DNA of 64,000 nucleotides from Nocardiopsis mwathae (GTDB lineage: Bacteria > Actinomycetota > Actinomycetes > Streptosporangiales > Streptosporangiaceae). The notes beneath the pieces are model-generated. The model had not been told where the DNA came from. It made no database searches and saw only the letters and a program-made list of their open reading frames with translations. A program made the translations under genes and the position numbers. Below, one piece after another: positions 1-10,821 of the stretch (positions within the stretch are counted from its first letter, which is position 1; every line of letters begins with the position of its first letter). The DNA lies in contig NZ_JACHDS010000001.1 of assembly GCF_014201195.1 (NCBI RefSeq), forward strand, positions 620,001-684,000, given 5' to 3'.

Positions 1-1
1 C

Positions 2-1030
2 TTGAGCGTCGTGACGCACGCGAGATTTCCCTGGCCCGAGGCGAGTTCCACCGGTGTCGGCTCCTACCCCGGCGACGACCCCGACGAGGCCGTCCGCACC
101 ATCCTGGGCGAGCTGCCCGACCTGCCCCACCTTCCCGAGCTTCCCGCGCGCGGAGCCGGGGCCGACATCATCGGCCGCACCGCCGCGCTGCTGGTCGACC
201 TCCCGGTCGAGGTGCAGCCCTCGGGGTGGCGGGTGGTGCAGCGCCCCGGCCGCGACCTGGCCCGCGCCACCGACTTCCTCCGCTACGACGTCGACGCCCT
301 GGAGGAGCACGCGCATTCTTACCACGGCCCGCTGAAGATCCAGGTCGCCGGGCCGTGGACGCTGGCGGCCGGGATCGAGCTGCGCACCGGTGAGAAGCTG
401 CTCGCCGACCACGGGGCCGTCGCCGACCTCTGCGCGTCGCTCGTCGAGGGGGTGGTGGCGCACATCGCGGACGTCCGCTCCCGCGTGCCCGGCGCCGAGT
501 TGCTGGTCCAGGTCGACGAGCCGTCCCTGCCGTCCGTGCTGACCGGTGCCGTGCGCACCGCCAGCGGGTACGGTCGGCTGCCCGCGGCCGACCGGGCGGC
601 GGTCGAGGCCCGGCTGCGCGCGCTGTTCGGCGCGATCACCGAGGCCGACGGGCTGCCGGTCGGCCACTGCTGCGCCGCCGCGGCGCCCGTCGACCTGCTG
701 CGCCGGTCGGGGGCGCGGGCACTGAGTCTGGACGCGACCCTGCTGACGCGGGCGCACGACGAGCACATCGGCGTGGCCGTGGAGGCGGGAGCCGGGCTTT
801 TTCTCGGTGTCGTGGCGAGTACGGACTCGGTTTCGTCCGACCCGGCCGCTACCGTCGATCCTGTACGTGAGCTGTGGAATCGGATCGGCTTCGCCCCTGA
901 GGAGCTCGCGGCGACGGTGGTCACCACCCCGACGTGCGGGCTGGCCGCGGCTTCGCCCGGCCACGCGCGCGCTGCGATGGCGGCGTGCCGGGACGCCGCG
1001 CGGGTGCTGCGCGAGGAACCACGGCGGTAG
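2..1030 (+). CDS. Cobalamin-independent methionine synthase-like protein (MetE/UROD fold)
   Basis: The 342-residue protein resembles the C-terminal catalytic barrel of cobalamin-independent methionine synthase. It has an N-terminal TGVGSYPG loop and a central VQVDEPSLPS segment of the kind that sits at the active site in this fold, followed by VGHCCAAAAP. It is about half the length of full MetE, so it may be a stand-alone methyltransferase paralogue rather than the housekeeping enzyme. In actinobacteria a gene of this type commonly precedes ligA, as here (24 bp apart). The TTG at position 2 is the earliest visible start. GTG at 11 is an alternative, and the true start may lie upstream of the window. 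The substrate is not inferable. Confidence 0.75.
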   Translation: MSVVTHARFPWPEASSTGVGSYPGDDPDEAVRTILGELPDLPHLPELPARGAGADIIGRTAALLVDLPVEVQPSGWRVVQRPGRDLARATDFLRYDVDALEEHAHSYHGPLKIQVAGPWTLAAGIELRTGEKLLADHGAVADLCASLVEGVVAHIADVRSRVPGAELLVQVDEPSLPSVLTGAVRTASGYGRLPAADRAAVEARLRALFGAITEADGLPVGHCCAAAAPVDLLRRSGARALSLDATLLTRAHDEHIGVAVEAGAGLFLGVVASTDSVSSDPAATVDPVRELWNRIGFAPEELAATVVTTPTCGLAAASPGHARAAMAACRDAARVLREEPRR

Positions 1031-3250
<2,220 letters not shown>

Positions 3251-3603
3251 TCGGTGCGGCCGTGCGCTGACCAGGATCGGGACCGGTCGAACGTCGGCGC
3301 GCGGCCGGTTTATGCCACTGGCTCTCTACTATGGGCGACCACTAGGCTACCTGTCGCAGTATTGTGGAGTGAATCGGGCGATTTCGCCAGGTCCGGCCTG
3401 CCTTACTAAAAGTCCTCATCTGGCGACACCTGGTCACAGGTCATCGTAGGGTGAGCATGATGACCGGGGTTGACCCGCAGATTGCAGACGTGGCTGTAAC
3501 GGTCATGGGGGTGACCGGAACGGTTGAGACGGATTTCGTGAGGAGTACCTGCGCCGCGATGGATCCGCCGACTCGGCGCAGCGCTCCGTGAAGCACCCCG
3601 AGG
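3251..3603. other. Intergenic region between ligA and the GGDEF-EAL gene
   Basis: There is no recognisable gene in these 353 bases. Base composition is somewhat less GC-rich than the flanks. A 46-codon reading frame (3451-3591, GTG start) has no convincing ribosome site and no recognisable content, so I do not call it. The region presumably carries the promoter for the downstream signalling gene. Confidence 0.5.
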
Positions 3604-5667
3604 ATGTCTATGTTGGATCCCAACAACACCCGGGATGTCGGCCCCCGGGTCGGGACACCGCTGTGGCTCTACCTCGCCGGCACCACGGTGTCCGGTTGTG
3701 CTCTCCTCGGCCTGTCGCTGTACTGGCTCGGCCTGGACCGGCTGCAGGTGCTCGCCGGGCAGCCGCTCATCTGGGTGGTGCTGTGCATGGTGGTCCTGGG
3801 CGAGCTGCGCCCCATCGCCACGCCGCGCACCGGGGCCGACAACGGGGCGCCGACCTCCCTGCCCTTCTCGTTCGCGCTGCTCATCTTCTACGGCCTGGCC
3901 GTGGCCGGACTGGTCCAGGCCATCGCCTCGATCATCGCGGGGGTGGCCCGCGGCCACGCACCGCACCGAACCGCGTTCAACGTGGCCCAGTACGTCCTCA
4001 GCTTCGGGGTGGCCGACGCCGTCATCCGGATGATCGTCCCGCACGCGCAGGCGATCCCCTGGGTGCCCGGCGGCGCCGAGCTGCTCGTGGTGGCCCTGGC
4101 CGGCATCTGCTACTTCGTCACCAACCTGGTGCTGGTGGAGTGCGCGGTGGCGATGCACGAGCGCGCTCCGCTGCACGGCACCCTCACCCGCGACCTCGGC
4201 CAGCGCCTGTTCGTCAACGGCGTTCTGCTCAGCCTCGCGCCACTCGTCGTCGTCGCGATGACCCACGAGATCTGGCTGGTGCCCCTGTTCTCGCTGCCGC
4301 TGGTCGCCCTCTACACCAGCGCCACCCTGTCGGTGAAGCGGGAGCACCAGGCCAACCACGACGAGCTCACCGGGCTGGCCAACCGCAAGCTGCTGATCCT
4401 GCGCACCCAGGAGGCGCTGAGCGAGGCCCAGCAGCGCGACCACCGCGTCGGCCTGCTGCTGCTCGACCTCGACCGGTTCAAGGAGGTCAACGACACCCTC
4501 GGCCACCCCACCGGCGACCGCCTGCTGCAGACCGTCGCGCGGCGCCTCACCCACAGCGTCCGCCCCGGCGACCTGGTGGCCCGCCTCGGCGGCGACGAGT
4601 TCGCGGTCCTGCTGCCGCAGGTGCGCGACGCCGCCTCCGCCCGCGAGGTGGCGGCGCGGCTTCGGGTGTCGCTCGCCGAGCCGATGCGCCTCGACGGCGT
4701 CGAGTTCGACCTGGAGGCCAGCGTCGGCATCGCCCTTTACCCCAACCACGCCCCTGACTTCGAACTGCTGATGCAGCGGGCCGACGTCGCCATGTACGTC
4801 GCCAAGGAGCACCGTACCGGCGTCGAGCTGTACGCCCCCTACAAGGACCGCAACTCCACCGCCCGGCTGAGCCTGTTCGGCGAGCTGCGGCGCGCGCTGG
4901 TCGAGGACGAGCTGGAGATGTTCTACCAGCCCAAGGTGCACCTGGGTGAGCGCCGCGCGGTCGGGATGGAGGCGCTGGTCCGCTGGCGGCACCCGCAGCG
5001 GGGCATCCTGCCGCCCGAGGAGTTCGTGCCGCTGGTGGAGCAGTCCTACCTCATGCGCAGCTTCACCCACGAGGTGTTGGAGAAGACCCTGCCGCAGGTG
5101 GCCCGCTGGCAGGCCGAGGGGGTGCGACTGCCGGTCGCCGTCAACCTCTCGGCGCGCGAACTGCTCGACCCCACCCTGCCCGACATCGTGGGCGCGGCCC
5201 TGCGCCGCCACGGCGTCCGGCCGGAGGCGCTGCGCCTGGAGATCAGTGAGCGGGTGATGGTGTCGGAGGCGGAGGCCGTCACACCGACCATCCTCGCCTT
5301 GGCCGACCTCGGCGTCTCGCTCTCCCTCGACGACTTCGGCACCGGCTACTTCACCCTGGCCCGGCTCAACCGGCTCCCGGTGGAGGAGATCAAGATCGAC
5401 GAGTCGTTCATCCGCCGGATCGTCGACGACGCCGACGGGCACGTCATCGTCAGCTCCGCCGTCGACCTCGTCGGCTCGCTCGGCATGCGGGCCGTGGCCG
5501 AGGGGGTGGAGAGTGAGGCGATCGCCAAGGCGGCCGCGGCCATGGGCTGCTACGCCGCGCAGGGCCGGTACTTCGCCCCGCCGATGGAGGCCGTCGCGGC
5601 CACCGAGTGGCTGCTGCGCGAGGGCGGGCTGGAGCCCGCCGCGGAGAAACCCACCCACTTCGCCTGA
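3604..5667 (+). CDS. Membrane GGDEF-EAL cyclic-di-GMP signalling protein
   Basis: This 687-residue protein has an N-terminal block of about six or seven hydrophobic helices (residues about 15-235), then a GGDEF diguanylate cyclase domain and an EAL phosphodiesterase domain. The cyclase signature GGDEF is intact at residues 329-333, preceded by the DLDRFKEVNDTLGH metal/substrate loop. The phosphodiesterase domain has EAL at 456-458, the NLSAREL strand, LEISERV, DDFGTGY and AEGVES, so both activities may be present. It probably makes or degrades cyclic di-GMP at the membrane in response to an unidentified signal. A second protein of this class is at 14432. ATG 3610 is an alternative start. Confidence 0.92.
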   Translation: MSMLDPNNTRDVGPRVGTPLWLYLAGTTVSGCALLGLSLYWLGLDRLQVLAGQPLIWVVLCMVVLGELRPIATPRTGADNGAPTSLPFSFALLIFYGLAVAGLVQAIASIIAGVARGHAPHRTAFNVAQYVLSFGVADAVIRMIVPHAQAIPWVPGGAELLVVALAGICYFVTNLVLVECAVAMHERAPLHGTLTRDLGQRLFVNGVLLSLAPLVVVAMTHEIWLVPLFSLPLVALYTSATLSVKREHQANHDELTGLANRKLLILRTQEALSEAQQRDHRVGLLLLDLDRFKEVNDTLGHPTGDRLLQTVARRLTHSVRPGDLVARLGGDEFAVLLPQVRDAASAREVAARLRVSLAEPMRLDGVEFDLEASVGIALYPNHAPDFELLMQRADVAMYVAKEHRTGVELYAPYKDRNSTARLSLFGELRRALVEDELEMFYQPKVHLGERRAVGMEALVRWRHPQRGILPPEEFVPLVEQSYLMRSFTHEVLEKTLPQVARWQAEGVRLPVAVNLSARELLDPTLPDIVGAALRRHGVRPEALRLEISERVMVSEAEAVTPTILALADLGVSLSLDDFGTGYFTLARLNRLPVEEIKIDESFIRRIVDDADGHVIVSSAVDLVGSLGMRAVAEGVESEAIAKAAAAMGCYAAQGRYFAPPMEAVAATEWLLREGGLEPAAEKPTHFA

Positions 5668-5786
5668 GAACGGGTGGGCGCGGTGGCCGGGGTCTCCCGG
5701 CCGCGGGTCCGCTTCGACACCCGCGCCTCCGCGACGGTCATAGGATTGACCTGTCCCGATCCGCCGAAGAAACGGTATGAGAATTC

Positions 5787-6086
5787 ATGTCCGCCATCAC
5801 CCGCGATGAGGTCGCTCACCTCGCCCGGTTGTCGCGGCTCGCGCTGCAGGAGGACGAGCTCGACCAGCTCGCCGCCCAGCTGGATGTCATCATCTCGGCT
5901 GTGGCCAAGGTGCAGGAGGTCGCCACCGGCGACATCCCGCCGACCTCCCACGCCCTGCCGCTGACCAACGTGTACCGCCCCGACGAGGTCCACCAGGGGC
6001 TCAGCCCCGAGGAGGCGCTCGCGGGTGCGCCCGCGGTGGAGGACCAGCGCTTCCGCGTTCCGCAGATCCTGGGGGAGGAAGAGTGA
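5787..6086 (+). CDS. gatC: Aspartyl/glutamyl-tRNA amidotransferase subunit C
   Basis: GatC is the small clamp subunit of the GatCAB amidotransferase, which converts Glu-tRNA(Gln) to Gln-tRNA(Gln) (and Asp-tRNA(Asn) in some bacteria). The 99-residue protein starts [20 protein letters not shown], the typical GatC N-terminus, and ends in the usual VPQIL segment. Its stop overlaps the gatA start in a GTGA junction, which implies translational coupling. A TAGGAT hexamer at 5741-5746 is a plausible -10 box for the operon. gatB is separated from gatCA by about 4.8 kb here. Confidence 0.96.
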   Translation: MSAITRDEVAHLARLSRLALQEDELDQLAAQLDVIISAVAKVQEVATGDIPPTSHALPLTNVYRPDEVHQGLSPEEALAGAPAVEDQRFRVPQILGEEE

Positions 6087-7597
6087 GCAGCGCAGAGGAG
6101 CGCGCCGGGATCATCCGGCTGAGCGCGGCCGAGATCGGGGCCGCCGTGAAGGCCGGCACCTACTCCGCCGTCCAGGTCACCGAGGCCTTCCTGGACCGGG
6201 CGGCCGAGGTCGACGGCGACATCTCCGCCTTCCTGCACATCGACCGCGAGACCGCACTGGCCCAGGCCCGCTCGGTCGACACGCGGCTGGCCGCGGGCGC
6301 GGAGCTCGGCCCGCTGGCCGGTGTGCCCGTCGCGCACAAGGACGTGTTCACCACGGTCGACATGCCGACGACCGCCGCGTCCAAGATCCTTGAGGGGTGG
6401 CGCCCGCCCTACGACGCCACCGTCACCGCGCGGCTGCGCGAAGCCGGGATGGTCATCCTCGGCAAGACCAACATGGACGAGTTCGCCATGGGGTCCTCCA
6501 CGGAGAACTCCGCCTACGGCGTGACCCGCAACCCGTGGGACCTGTCCCGGATCCCCGGCGGTTCCTCCGGCGGTTCCTCGGCGGCCGTGGCCGCGTTCGA
6601 GGCGCCGCTGGCCACCGGTACCGACACCGGCGGATCGATCCGCCAGCCGGCCGCGGTCTGCGGTCTGGTCGGGGCCAAGCCGACCTACGGCGGCTCCTCC
6701 CGCTACGGGTTGATCGCGTTCGCCTCCTCGCTGGACACTCCCGGCCCGTTCGCGCGCAACGTGCTGGACGCGGCCCTGCTGCACGAGGCGTTCTCCGGGC
6801 ACGACCCGCACGACTCCACCTCCATCGACGCCCCGGTGCCGGCGGTCGTCGAGGCGGCCAGGCGGGCCGACGTGGAGGGCATGCGCATCGGCGTCGTCAA
6901 GGAGTTCGCGGGCGACGGCTACCAGCCGGGCGTGCTGCAGCGCTTCCAGGAGGCCGTGGAGCTGCTGGAGTCCCTGGGCGCCAAGGTCGTCGAGGTCTCC
7001 TGCCCGAGCTTCGACACCGCGCTGGCCGCCTACTACCTGATCGCGCCGAGCGAGTGCTCCTCGAACCTGGCGCGCTTCGACGCCATGCGCTACGGCCTGC
7101 GGGTCGACGACGACGGCACGCGCAGCGCCGAGGACGTCATGTCGCTGACCCGGGCGCAGGGCTTCGGCCCGGAGGTCAAGCGCCGTATCATCCTGGGCAC
7201 CTACGCGCTGTCCAGCGGGTACTACGACGCCTACTACGGCTCGGCACAGCAGGTGCGCACGCTCATCAAGCGCGACTTCGACGCGGCGTTCCAGGACGTC
7301 GACGTGCTGGTCTCGCCGACGGCGCCGACCACGGCGTTCCCGCTGGGCGAGCGCGCCGACGACCCCATGGCGATGTACCTGGCCGACCTGTGCACGATCC
7401 CGACCAACCTGGCGGGCAACGCCGCGCTGTCGGTGCCGTGCGGGCTGGCCCCCGAGGACGGCCTGCCGGTCGGCCTGCAGATCATGGCGCCGGCGCTGGC
7501 CGACGACCGCACCTACAGGGTGGGTGCGGCGTTCGAGGCCGCGCTGCGGAGCAAGAACGGTGCCGACCTGCTCGACTCCAGCCCGTATGCGCCCTAG
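6083..7597 (+). CDS. gatA: Aspartyl/glutamyl-tRNA amidotransferase subunit A
   Basis: GatA is the glutaminase subunit that liberates ammonia for GatB. The 504-residue sequence carries the amidase-signature triad: Lys86 (in VAHKDVF), cis-Ser165 (in [10 protein letters not shown]) and nucleophile Ser185 (in [10 protein letters not shown]). Length is normal for the family. The GTG start overlaps the gatC stop. The TAG stop lies inside the CTAG repeat that flanks a small palindromic element (7598-7755), so the insertion there did not change the protein. The next backbone gene, gatB, lies beyond an IS and two surface-protein genes. Confidence 0.97.
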   Translation: MSSAEERAGIIRLSAAEIGAAVKAGTYSAVQVTEAFLDRAAEVDGDISAFLHIDRETALAQARSVDTRLAAGAELGPLAGVPVAHKDVFTTVDMPTTAASKILEGWRPPYDATVTARLREAGMVILGKTNMDEFAMGSSTENSAYGVTRNPWDLSRIPGGSSGGSSAAVAAFEAPLATGTDTGGSIRQPAAVCGLVGAKPTYGGSSRYGLIAFASSLDTPGPFARNVLDAALLHEAFSGHDPHDSTSIDAPVPAVVEAARRADVEGMRIGVVKEFAGDGYQPGVLQRFQEAVELLESLGAKVVEVSCPSFDTALAAYYLIAPSECSSNLARFDAMRYGLRVDDDGTRSAEDVMSLTRAQGFGPEVKRRIILGTYALSSGYYDAYYGSAQQVRTLIKRDFDAAFQDVDVLVSPTAPTTAFPLGERADDPMAMYLADLCTIPTNLAGNAALSVPCGLAPEDGLPVGLQIMAPALADDRTYRVGAAFEAALRSKNGADLLDSSPYAP

Positions 7598-7755
7598 AGC
7601 GTGTTTGACGGATCATTCCCGGCTCGCGGCCACCGGAACGACGCTCGCTGCGCCGCTCCACTCGTGAAGCCGACCTGGATTGACTTCGTGAAGCGGCTTG
7701 CGAGCGCCGCCCCGGACGGCCGCTCGCTCACCGGAAAGCATCCGCCAAACACGCC
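7598..7755. mobile_element. MITE-like palindromic element, CTAG-flanked
   Basis: The 158-bp stretch has terminal inverted repeats of 16 bases with two mismatches (7598-7613 against 7740-7755; core GCGTGTTTG). The interior is also an imperfect palindrome, so most of it can fold into one long hairpin. It contains no gene. It is flanked by CTAG at 7594-7597 and, once the IS630 copy is removed, by a rebuilt CTAG (bases 7756-7758 plus 8897). A 4-bp YTAR-type duplication is characteristic of the IS5 group, so this is most likely a non-autonomous relative of such an element. That assignment is an inference. Confidence 0.6.
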
Positions 7756-7756
7756 C

Positions 7757-7782
7757 TAGTGTCCTGATTGGTTAGTTCGTTT
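7757..7782 (+). repeat. Left terminal inverted repeat of the IS630 element
   Basis: The repeat begins TAGTGTCCTGATTGG and is the exact reverse complement of 8871-8896, including the target TA. Confidence 0.95.
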
Positions 7783-7793
7783 ATGGTTGTGGG

Positions 7794-8897
7794 ATGAGTC
7801 TTCCCGGACCGAAACCGCCACCGCTGGACCTGTCCGAGGACGAGCGCACCGAGCTCCAGCGGTGGGTCAGACGCCGCAAGACCGCCCAGGACCTGGCCCT
7901 GCGGGCGCGGATCGTGCTCGCCTGCGCCCAGGGCATGTCCAACGCCCAAGTGCGGCGCGAGCTGGGGGTGTCGGCGCCCACGGTGACCAAGTGGCGGCAG
8001 CGCTTCGCCGAGCACCGCTTGGAGGGCCTGACCGACGAACCACGGCCGGGCCGGCCGCGCACCGTCACCGACGCCCAGGTCGAGGCGGTCGTGGCCGCGA
8101 CCCTGGAGACCAGGCCCGCCCACGGCACCCACTGGTCCACACGCTCCATGGCCAAGCACACCGGCCTCACCCAGAACGCGGTCTGGCGGATCTGGAACGC
8201 CTTCGGCCTGCAACCCCACCGCACCGAGTCGTTCAAGCTCTCCACCGACCCGTTCTTCATCGACAAGGTCCGCGACGTGGTCGGCCTGTACCTGGACCCT
8301 CCCGAACGGGCGGTCGCGCTGTGCGTGGACGAGAAATCCCAGATCCAGGCCCTCAACCGCACCCAGCCGGTCCTGCCGATGATGCCCGGCACACCCGAGC
8401 GCGCGACCCATGACTATGTGCGCGCGGGAGTGACCAGCCTGTTCGCAGCCCTGGACACCGCCACCGGCCGGGTGATCACCTCCATCCACCGCCGGCACCG
8501 CGCCACGGAGTTCAAGAAGTTCCTGGCCAAGATCGACCGCGAGGTCCCTGCCGAGCTGCAGGTACACCTGGTCCTGGACAACTACGCAACGCACAAGACA
8601 CCCGAGATCCGCAGGTGGCTGCTGCGCCACCCCCGGTTCCACCTCCACTTCATCCCGACCGGCTCGTCCTGGCTGAACCTGGTCGAACGCTGGTTCGCCG
8701 AGATCACCGAGCGGCTGATCCGCCGCGGCACCCACCGCAGCGTCCAAGCCCTGGAAAAGGACATCCGCGCCTGGGCCGCGTCCTGGAACGAGGACCCCCG
8801 CCCATATGTGTGGACCAAGACCGCCGAGGAGATCCTCGACAGCCTTGCCTTCTACTGCCAACAAATCAACAAACGAACTAACCAATCAGGACACTAG
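7794..8897 (+). CDS. IS630 family transposase
   Basis: The 367-residue transposase has an N-terminal helix-turn-helix (residues about 15-75, [15 protein letters not shown]), a second winged-helix-like region ([10 protein letters not shown]), and a DDE catalytic core. The acidic triad is visible as Asp179 (CVDEKSQ), Asp262 (VLDNYATHK) and Glu298 (WLNLVERWF), with 35 residues between the last two, close to the family's D-34-E pattern. The start ATG at 7794 is 12 bases inside the left repeat. The last residues and the stop codon lie in the right inverted repeat, so gene and terminus overlap. No frameshift or stop is seen. Confidence 0.95.
   Translation: MSLPGPKPPPLDLSEDERTELQRWVRRRKTAQDLALRARIVLACAQGMSNAQVRRELGVSAPTVTKWRQRFAEHRLEGLTDEPRPGRPRTVTDAQVEAVVAATLETRPAHGTHWSTRSMAKHTGLTQNAVWRIWNAFGLQPHRTESFKLSTDPFFIDKVRDVVGLYLDPPERAVALCVDEKSQIQALNRTQPVLPMMPGTPERATHDYVRAGVTSLFAALDTATGRVITSIHRRHRATEFKKFLAKIDREVPAELQVHLVLDNYATHKTPEIRRWLLRHPRFHLHFIPTGSSWLNLVERWFAEITERLIRRGTHRSVQALEKDIRAWAASWNEDPRPYVWTKTAEEILDSLAFYCQQINKRTNQSGH
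8871..8896 (+). repeat. Right terminal inverted repeat of the IS630 element
   Basis: Exact reverse complement of 7757-7782. The last sense codons of the transposase and the first two bases of its stop codon lie within it. Confidence 0.95.
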
Positions 8898-8927
8898 GAG
8901 CCGGAACCGCGGCGTCTGACACCACAC

Positions 8928-8955
8928 GGGCCGGGACCCCTCGGGGGCCCGGCCC
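8928..8955. terminator. Stem-loop terminator, probably the original gatCA terminator
   Basis: GGGCCGGG pairs with CCCGGCCC and CCCC with GGGG around a three-base loop. There is no strong T-run. Before the IS and the small palindrome arrived, this hairpin lay about 30 bases after the gatA stop. Confidence 0.6.
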
Positions 8956-9012
8956 GCCGGCTTCTCCGCGTAGATCTCGGGGGAAGCGGCGCCACGGCGG
9001 GTGGAACGGCGA

Positions 9013-9049
9013 ACGCCCGCCGCCGTGGGGATGCCACGGCGGCGGGCGT
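9013..9049 (-). terminator. Terminator hairpin for the 9094 surface-protein gene
   Basis: A perfect 16-bp stem (ACGCCCGCCGCCGTGG and its complement) with a 5-base loop lies 45 bases past the stop of the minus-strand gene. GC-rich stems without a long T-run are common terminators in actinomycetes. Confidence 0.7.
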
Positions 9050-9093
9050 CAGGTGCTCTCAGCGGAGCAGCTCTGCGGCGGAATCCGCGCCTC

Positions 9094-10326
9094 TTACTCG
9101 GCGGACTCGTCGGCGGCGCTGCGGCGCTTGCGGCTCAGGTACATCGCGCCACCACCGGCACCGAGGGCGGCGACACCGGCGGCGACCAGACCGGCCAGCG
9201 CGGCGCCGGTCACCGGCAGCGAGGGCTTGCTGTCATCCGGCTTGGGCGCGGGGGTCTCCTTGTCCTCCGGCTTCGGAGCGGGGCTCTCCTTGTCGCCCGG
9301 CTCGGTGGGCTTGTCCGGGGTCGGCGACGGCTTCTCGTCCGGCTCCTCGCTCGGCTCCGGGCTGGGCTTCGGCTGGTCGGCCTTGGCCCACTTCACGTCG
9401 ACCTCGTCGGAGACGGAGATCTTGCTGGACTTGGCGGTGATGAGGGTCTGCGTGGCCTTCTGGCCCTCGATGCCCTTGAACAGGCGACCGGCCTTCATCT
9501 CGGTCGTGGTGGACGCGGAGACCTTGGCCTCGCCCGGGTCGGCGTCCTCGGGCACCTTGACGCCGAAGGAGCCGCCGTTGCCGACGCTGTCGACCTTCTT
9601 GCCGGTCTCCAGGTCGACCAGCTCGACGCCCTCCGGGGCGGTGAGGTCGAGCGCCACCGACTCGGCGCTGGTCTCCAGCTTGAACTCGCCGATGGTCTCG
9701 CCGGCCTTGCCCTCGGCGGACTTCGGGGTGATGGTCAGCGACGGCTGGGGCTGCTCGATGGCCGCGGCGTTCTCCACGAGGTACTCGTAGAGCGCGATGG
9801 CCTTGGCGTCGTTCCTGCGGTTGTTCTTGTCGAGCTTGGTGTCGTTGCTGAAGTGCCAGATGGCGGCCTGGGTACCGGCGACCGCCTGCGCCTGGGTCAG
9901 CCCGGCGACACCGCTCTTCTCGGCGACGGCCTGGACGTCGACGGTCGGGAACGAGTTCTGCAGGATCCAGTGGACCTTGGCCGGGTCGGCGAAGTCGCCC
10001 TTGCCCGGGTAGTTGGCCCAGTCGTCCTCTTCGTACTTGGCCCCGCCGATGATCTGCGTCTCGTAGTCGATGCAGTAGGTCTGCAGCGTCTCGCCGCCGT
10101 CGAGCTTCAGGTTGAACAGGCTCGGGCGGATGCTCTGGTGGGAACCCTCGAAGTAGAGGTTCGGGCCGTTGACCGCGTTGCCGACGTAGGTGCCGCGCGC
10201 GGCGTTGGCCAGCGCGGGAGAGGCGGCGACGCCGAACGCGAGGAGCGCGGCGGTGGCGGTCGCGGCGACCGTGGTCAGGGCACGACCGCGGCGGTGGGGG
10301 CTGTGGGGAGTAATCGTGTCGATCAA
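9094..10326 (-). CDS. LPXTG-anchored thioester (TQXA) surface protein
   Basis: The 410-residue protein has a signal peptide (cleavage near residue 40, ALA), a TQXA/thioester domain, an immunoglobulin-like middle, a Pro/Lys/Glu-rich wall-spanning stretch, and a sortase signal LPVTG (370-374) followed by a hydrophobic helix and a basic tail. Cys85 (TYCIDYET) and Gln153 (GTQAAIW) are the residues expected to form the internal Cys-Gln thioester. Such domains attach bacteria covalently to surfaces in the Gram-positive adhesins studied. The start is TTG 10326. A paralogue lies just upstream on the same strand (10822-12021). Confidence 0.88.
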   Translation of the reverse strand: MIDTITPHSPHRRGRALTTVAATATAALLAFGVAASPALANAARGTYVGNAVNGPNLYFEGSHQSIRPSLFNLKLDGGETLQTYCIDYETQIIGGAKYEEDDWANYPGKGDFADPAKVHWILQNSFPTVDVQAVAEKSGVAGLTQAQAVAGTQAAIWHFSNDTKLDKNNRRNDAKAIALYEYLVENAAAIEQPQPSLTITPKSAEGKAGETIGEFKLETSAESVALDLTAPEGVELVDLETGKKVDSVGNGGSFGVKVPEDADPGEAKVSASTTTEMKAGRLFKGIEGQKATQTLITAKSSKISVSDEVDVKWAKADQPKPSPEPSEEPDEKPSPTPDKPTEPGDKESPAPKPEDKETPAPKPDDSKPSLPVTGAALAGLVAAGVAALGAGGGAMYLSRKRRSAADESAE

Positions 10327-10821
10327 GTTGTGTCCCGGTGAGAACTAGGGGAACCGGATGGGGTCATCCGGCACTGTCTGACGCGGATGACAATGTGTGG
10401 CCGTCGGGACCGGGTTGCGCGTGCCGTCGAACGGCGGTGCGGGCCCGGTGCGTCAGGTGCGGTGTTCCGGCCACTCGATGGATGTACGTCGGACGCCCTG
10501 GGGGCGCGTTCTGACTTCGCCGCTGGCACGGTGAGGGTCGCGGGACCGCGGCGGCGAGCTTTCAAGACCGCACCGCCTGATACTAGCGACCCGTTTCCGG
10601 CCTTCCAACAGTCAGCGGAAAAAAGACGCGAATCCAGGGCGATCCGCCCTTATTTGTAGCACCTTGGGCGGTACATCTTGGGGATCTCCCAGGTCGGAAG
10701 GGGGCAGACTTCTCATTCCGGACAGGGGTCGTCTCGGTCGACCTGGAAACGGTCAGGACTATTTCGGTCCTGTGGTGTCCGTAATGACCTGCGGAAACAC
10801 CGGGGATCCGTCCCGCCCCGC
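10327..10821. other. Region between the two thioester-protein genes
   Basis: No gene is visible in about 495 bases. A small inverted repeat (CCGGATG/CATCCGG, 10354-10371) lies just upstream of the TTG start of the 9094-10326 gene and could be an operator or a 5'-leader hairpin. The half near 10640-10800 has weak hairpins (AGGAC/GTCCT near 10756) that may end the upstream minus-strand gene. Confidence 0.45.

Larger units (their letters stand above)
7757..8896 (+). mobile_element. Intact IS630-type insertion sequence
   Basis: This is a 1136-bp element (7759-8894) flanked by TA on both sides, the expected IS630 target duplication. The inverted repeats are perfect over 24 bases plus the TA. The single transposase gene is uninterrupted. 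The element sits exactly in the CTAG repeat at the right edge of the small palindromic element. Perfect ends and an intact gene suggest recent insertion and possible activity. Confidence 0.93.

Noticed and set aside
3451-3591. 46-codon ORF before the GGDEF-EAL gene
   Set aside because: No ribosome site at a useful distance and no recognisable content.
3406-5658. 750-codon open frame on the minus strand over the GGDEF-EAL gene
   Set aside because: It is the antisense shadow of a GC-rich gene: low-complexity His/Gln/Asp/Val content, no motif, no ribosome site. The plus-strand gene has intact GGDEF and EAL.
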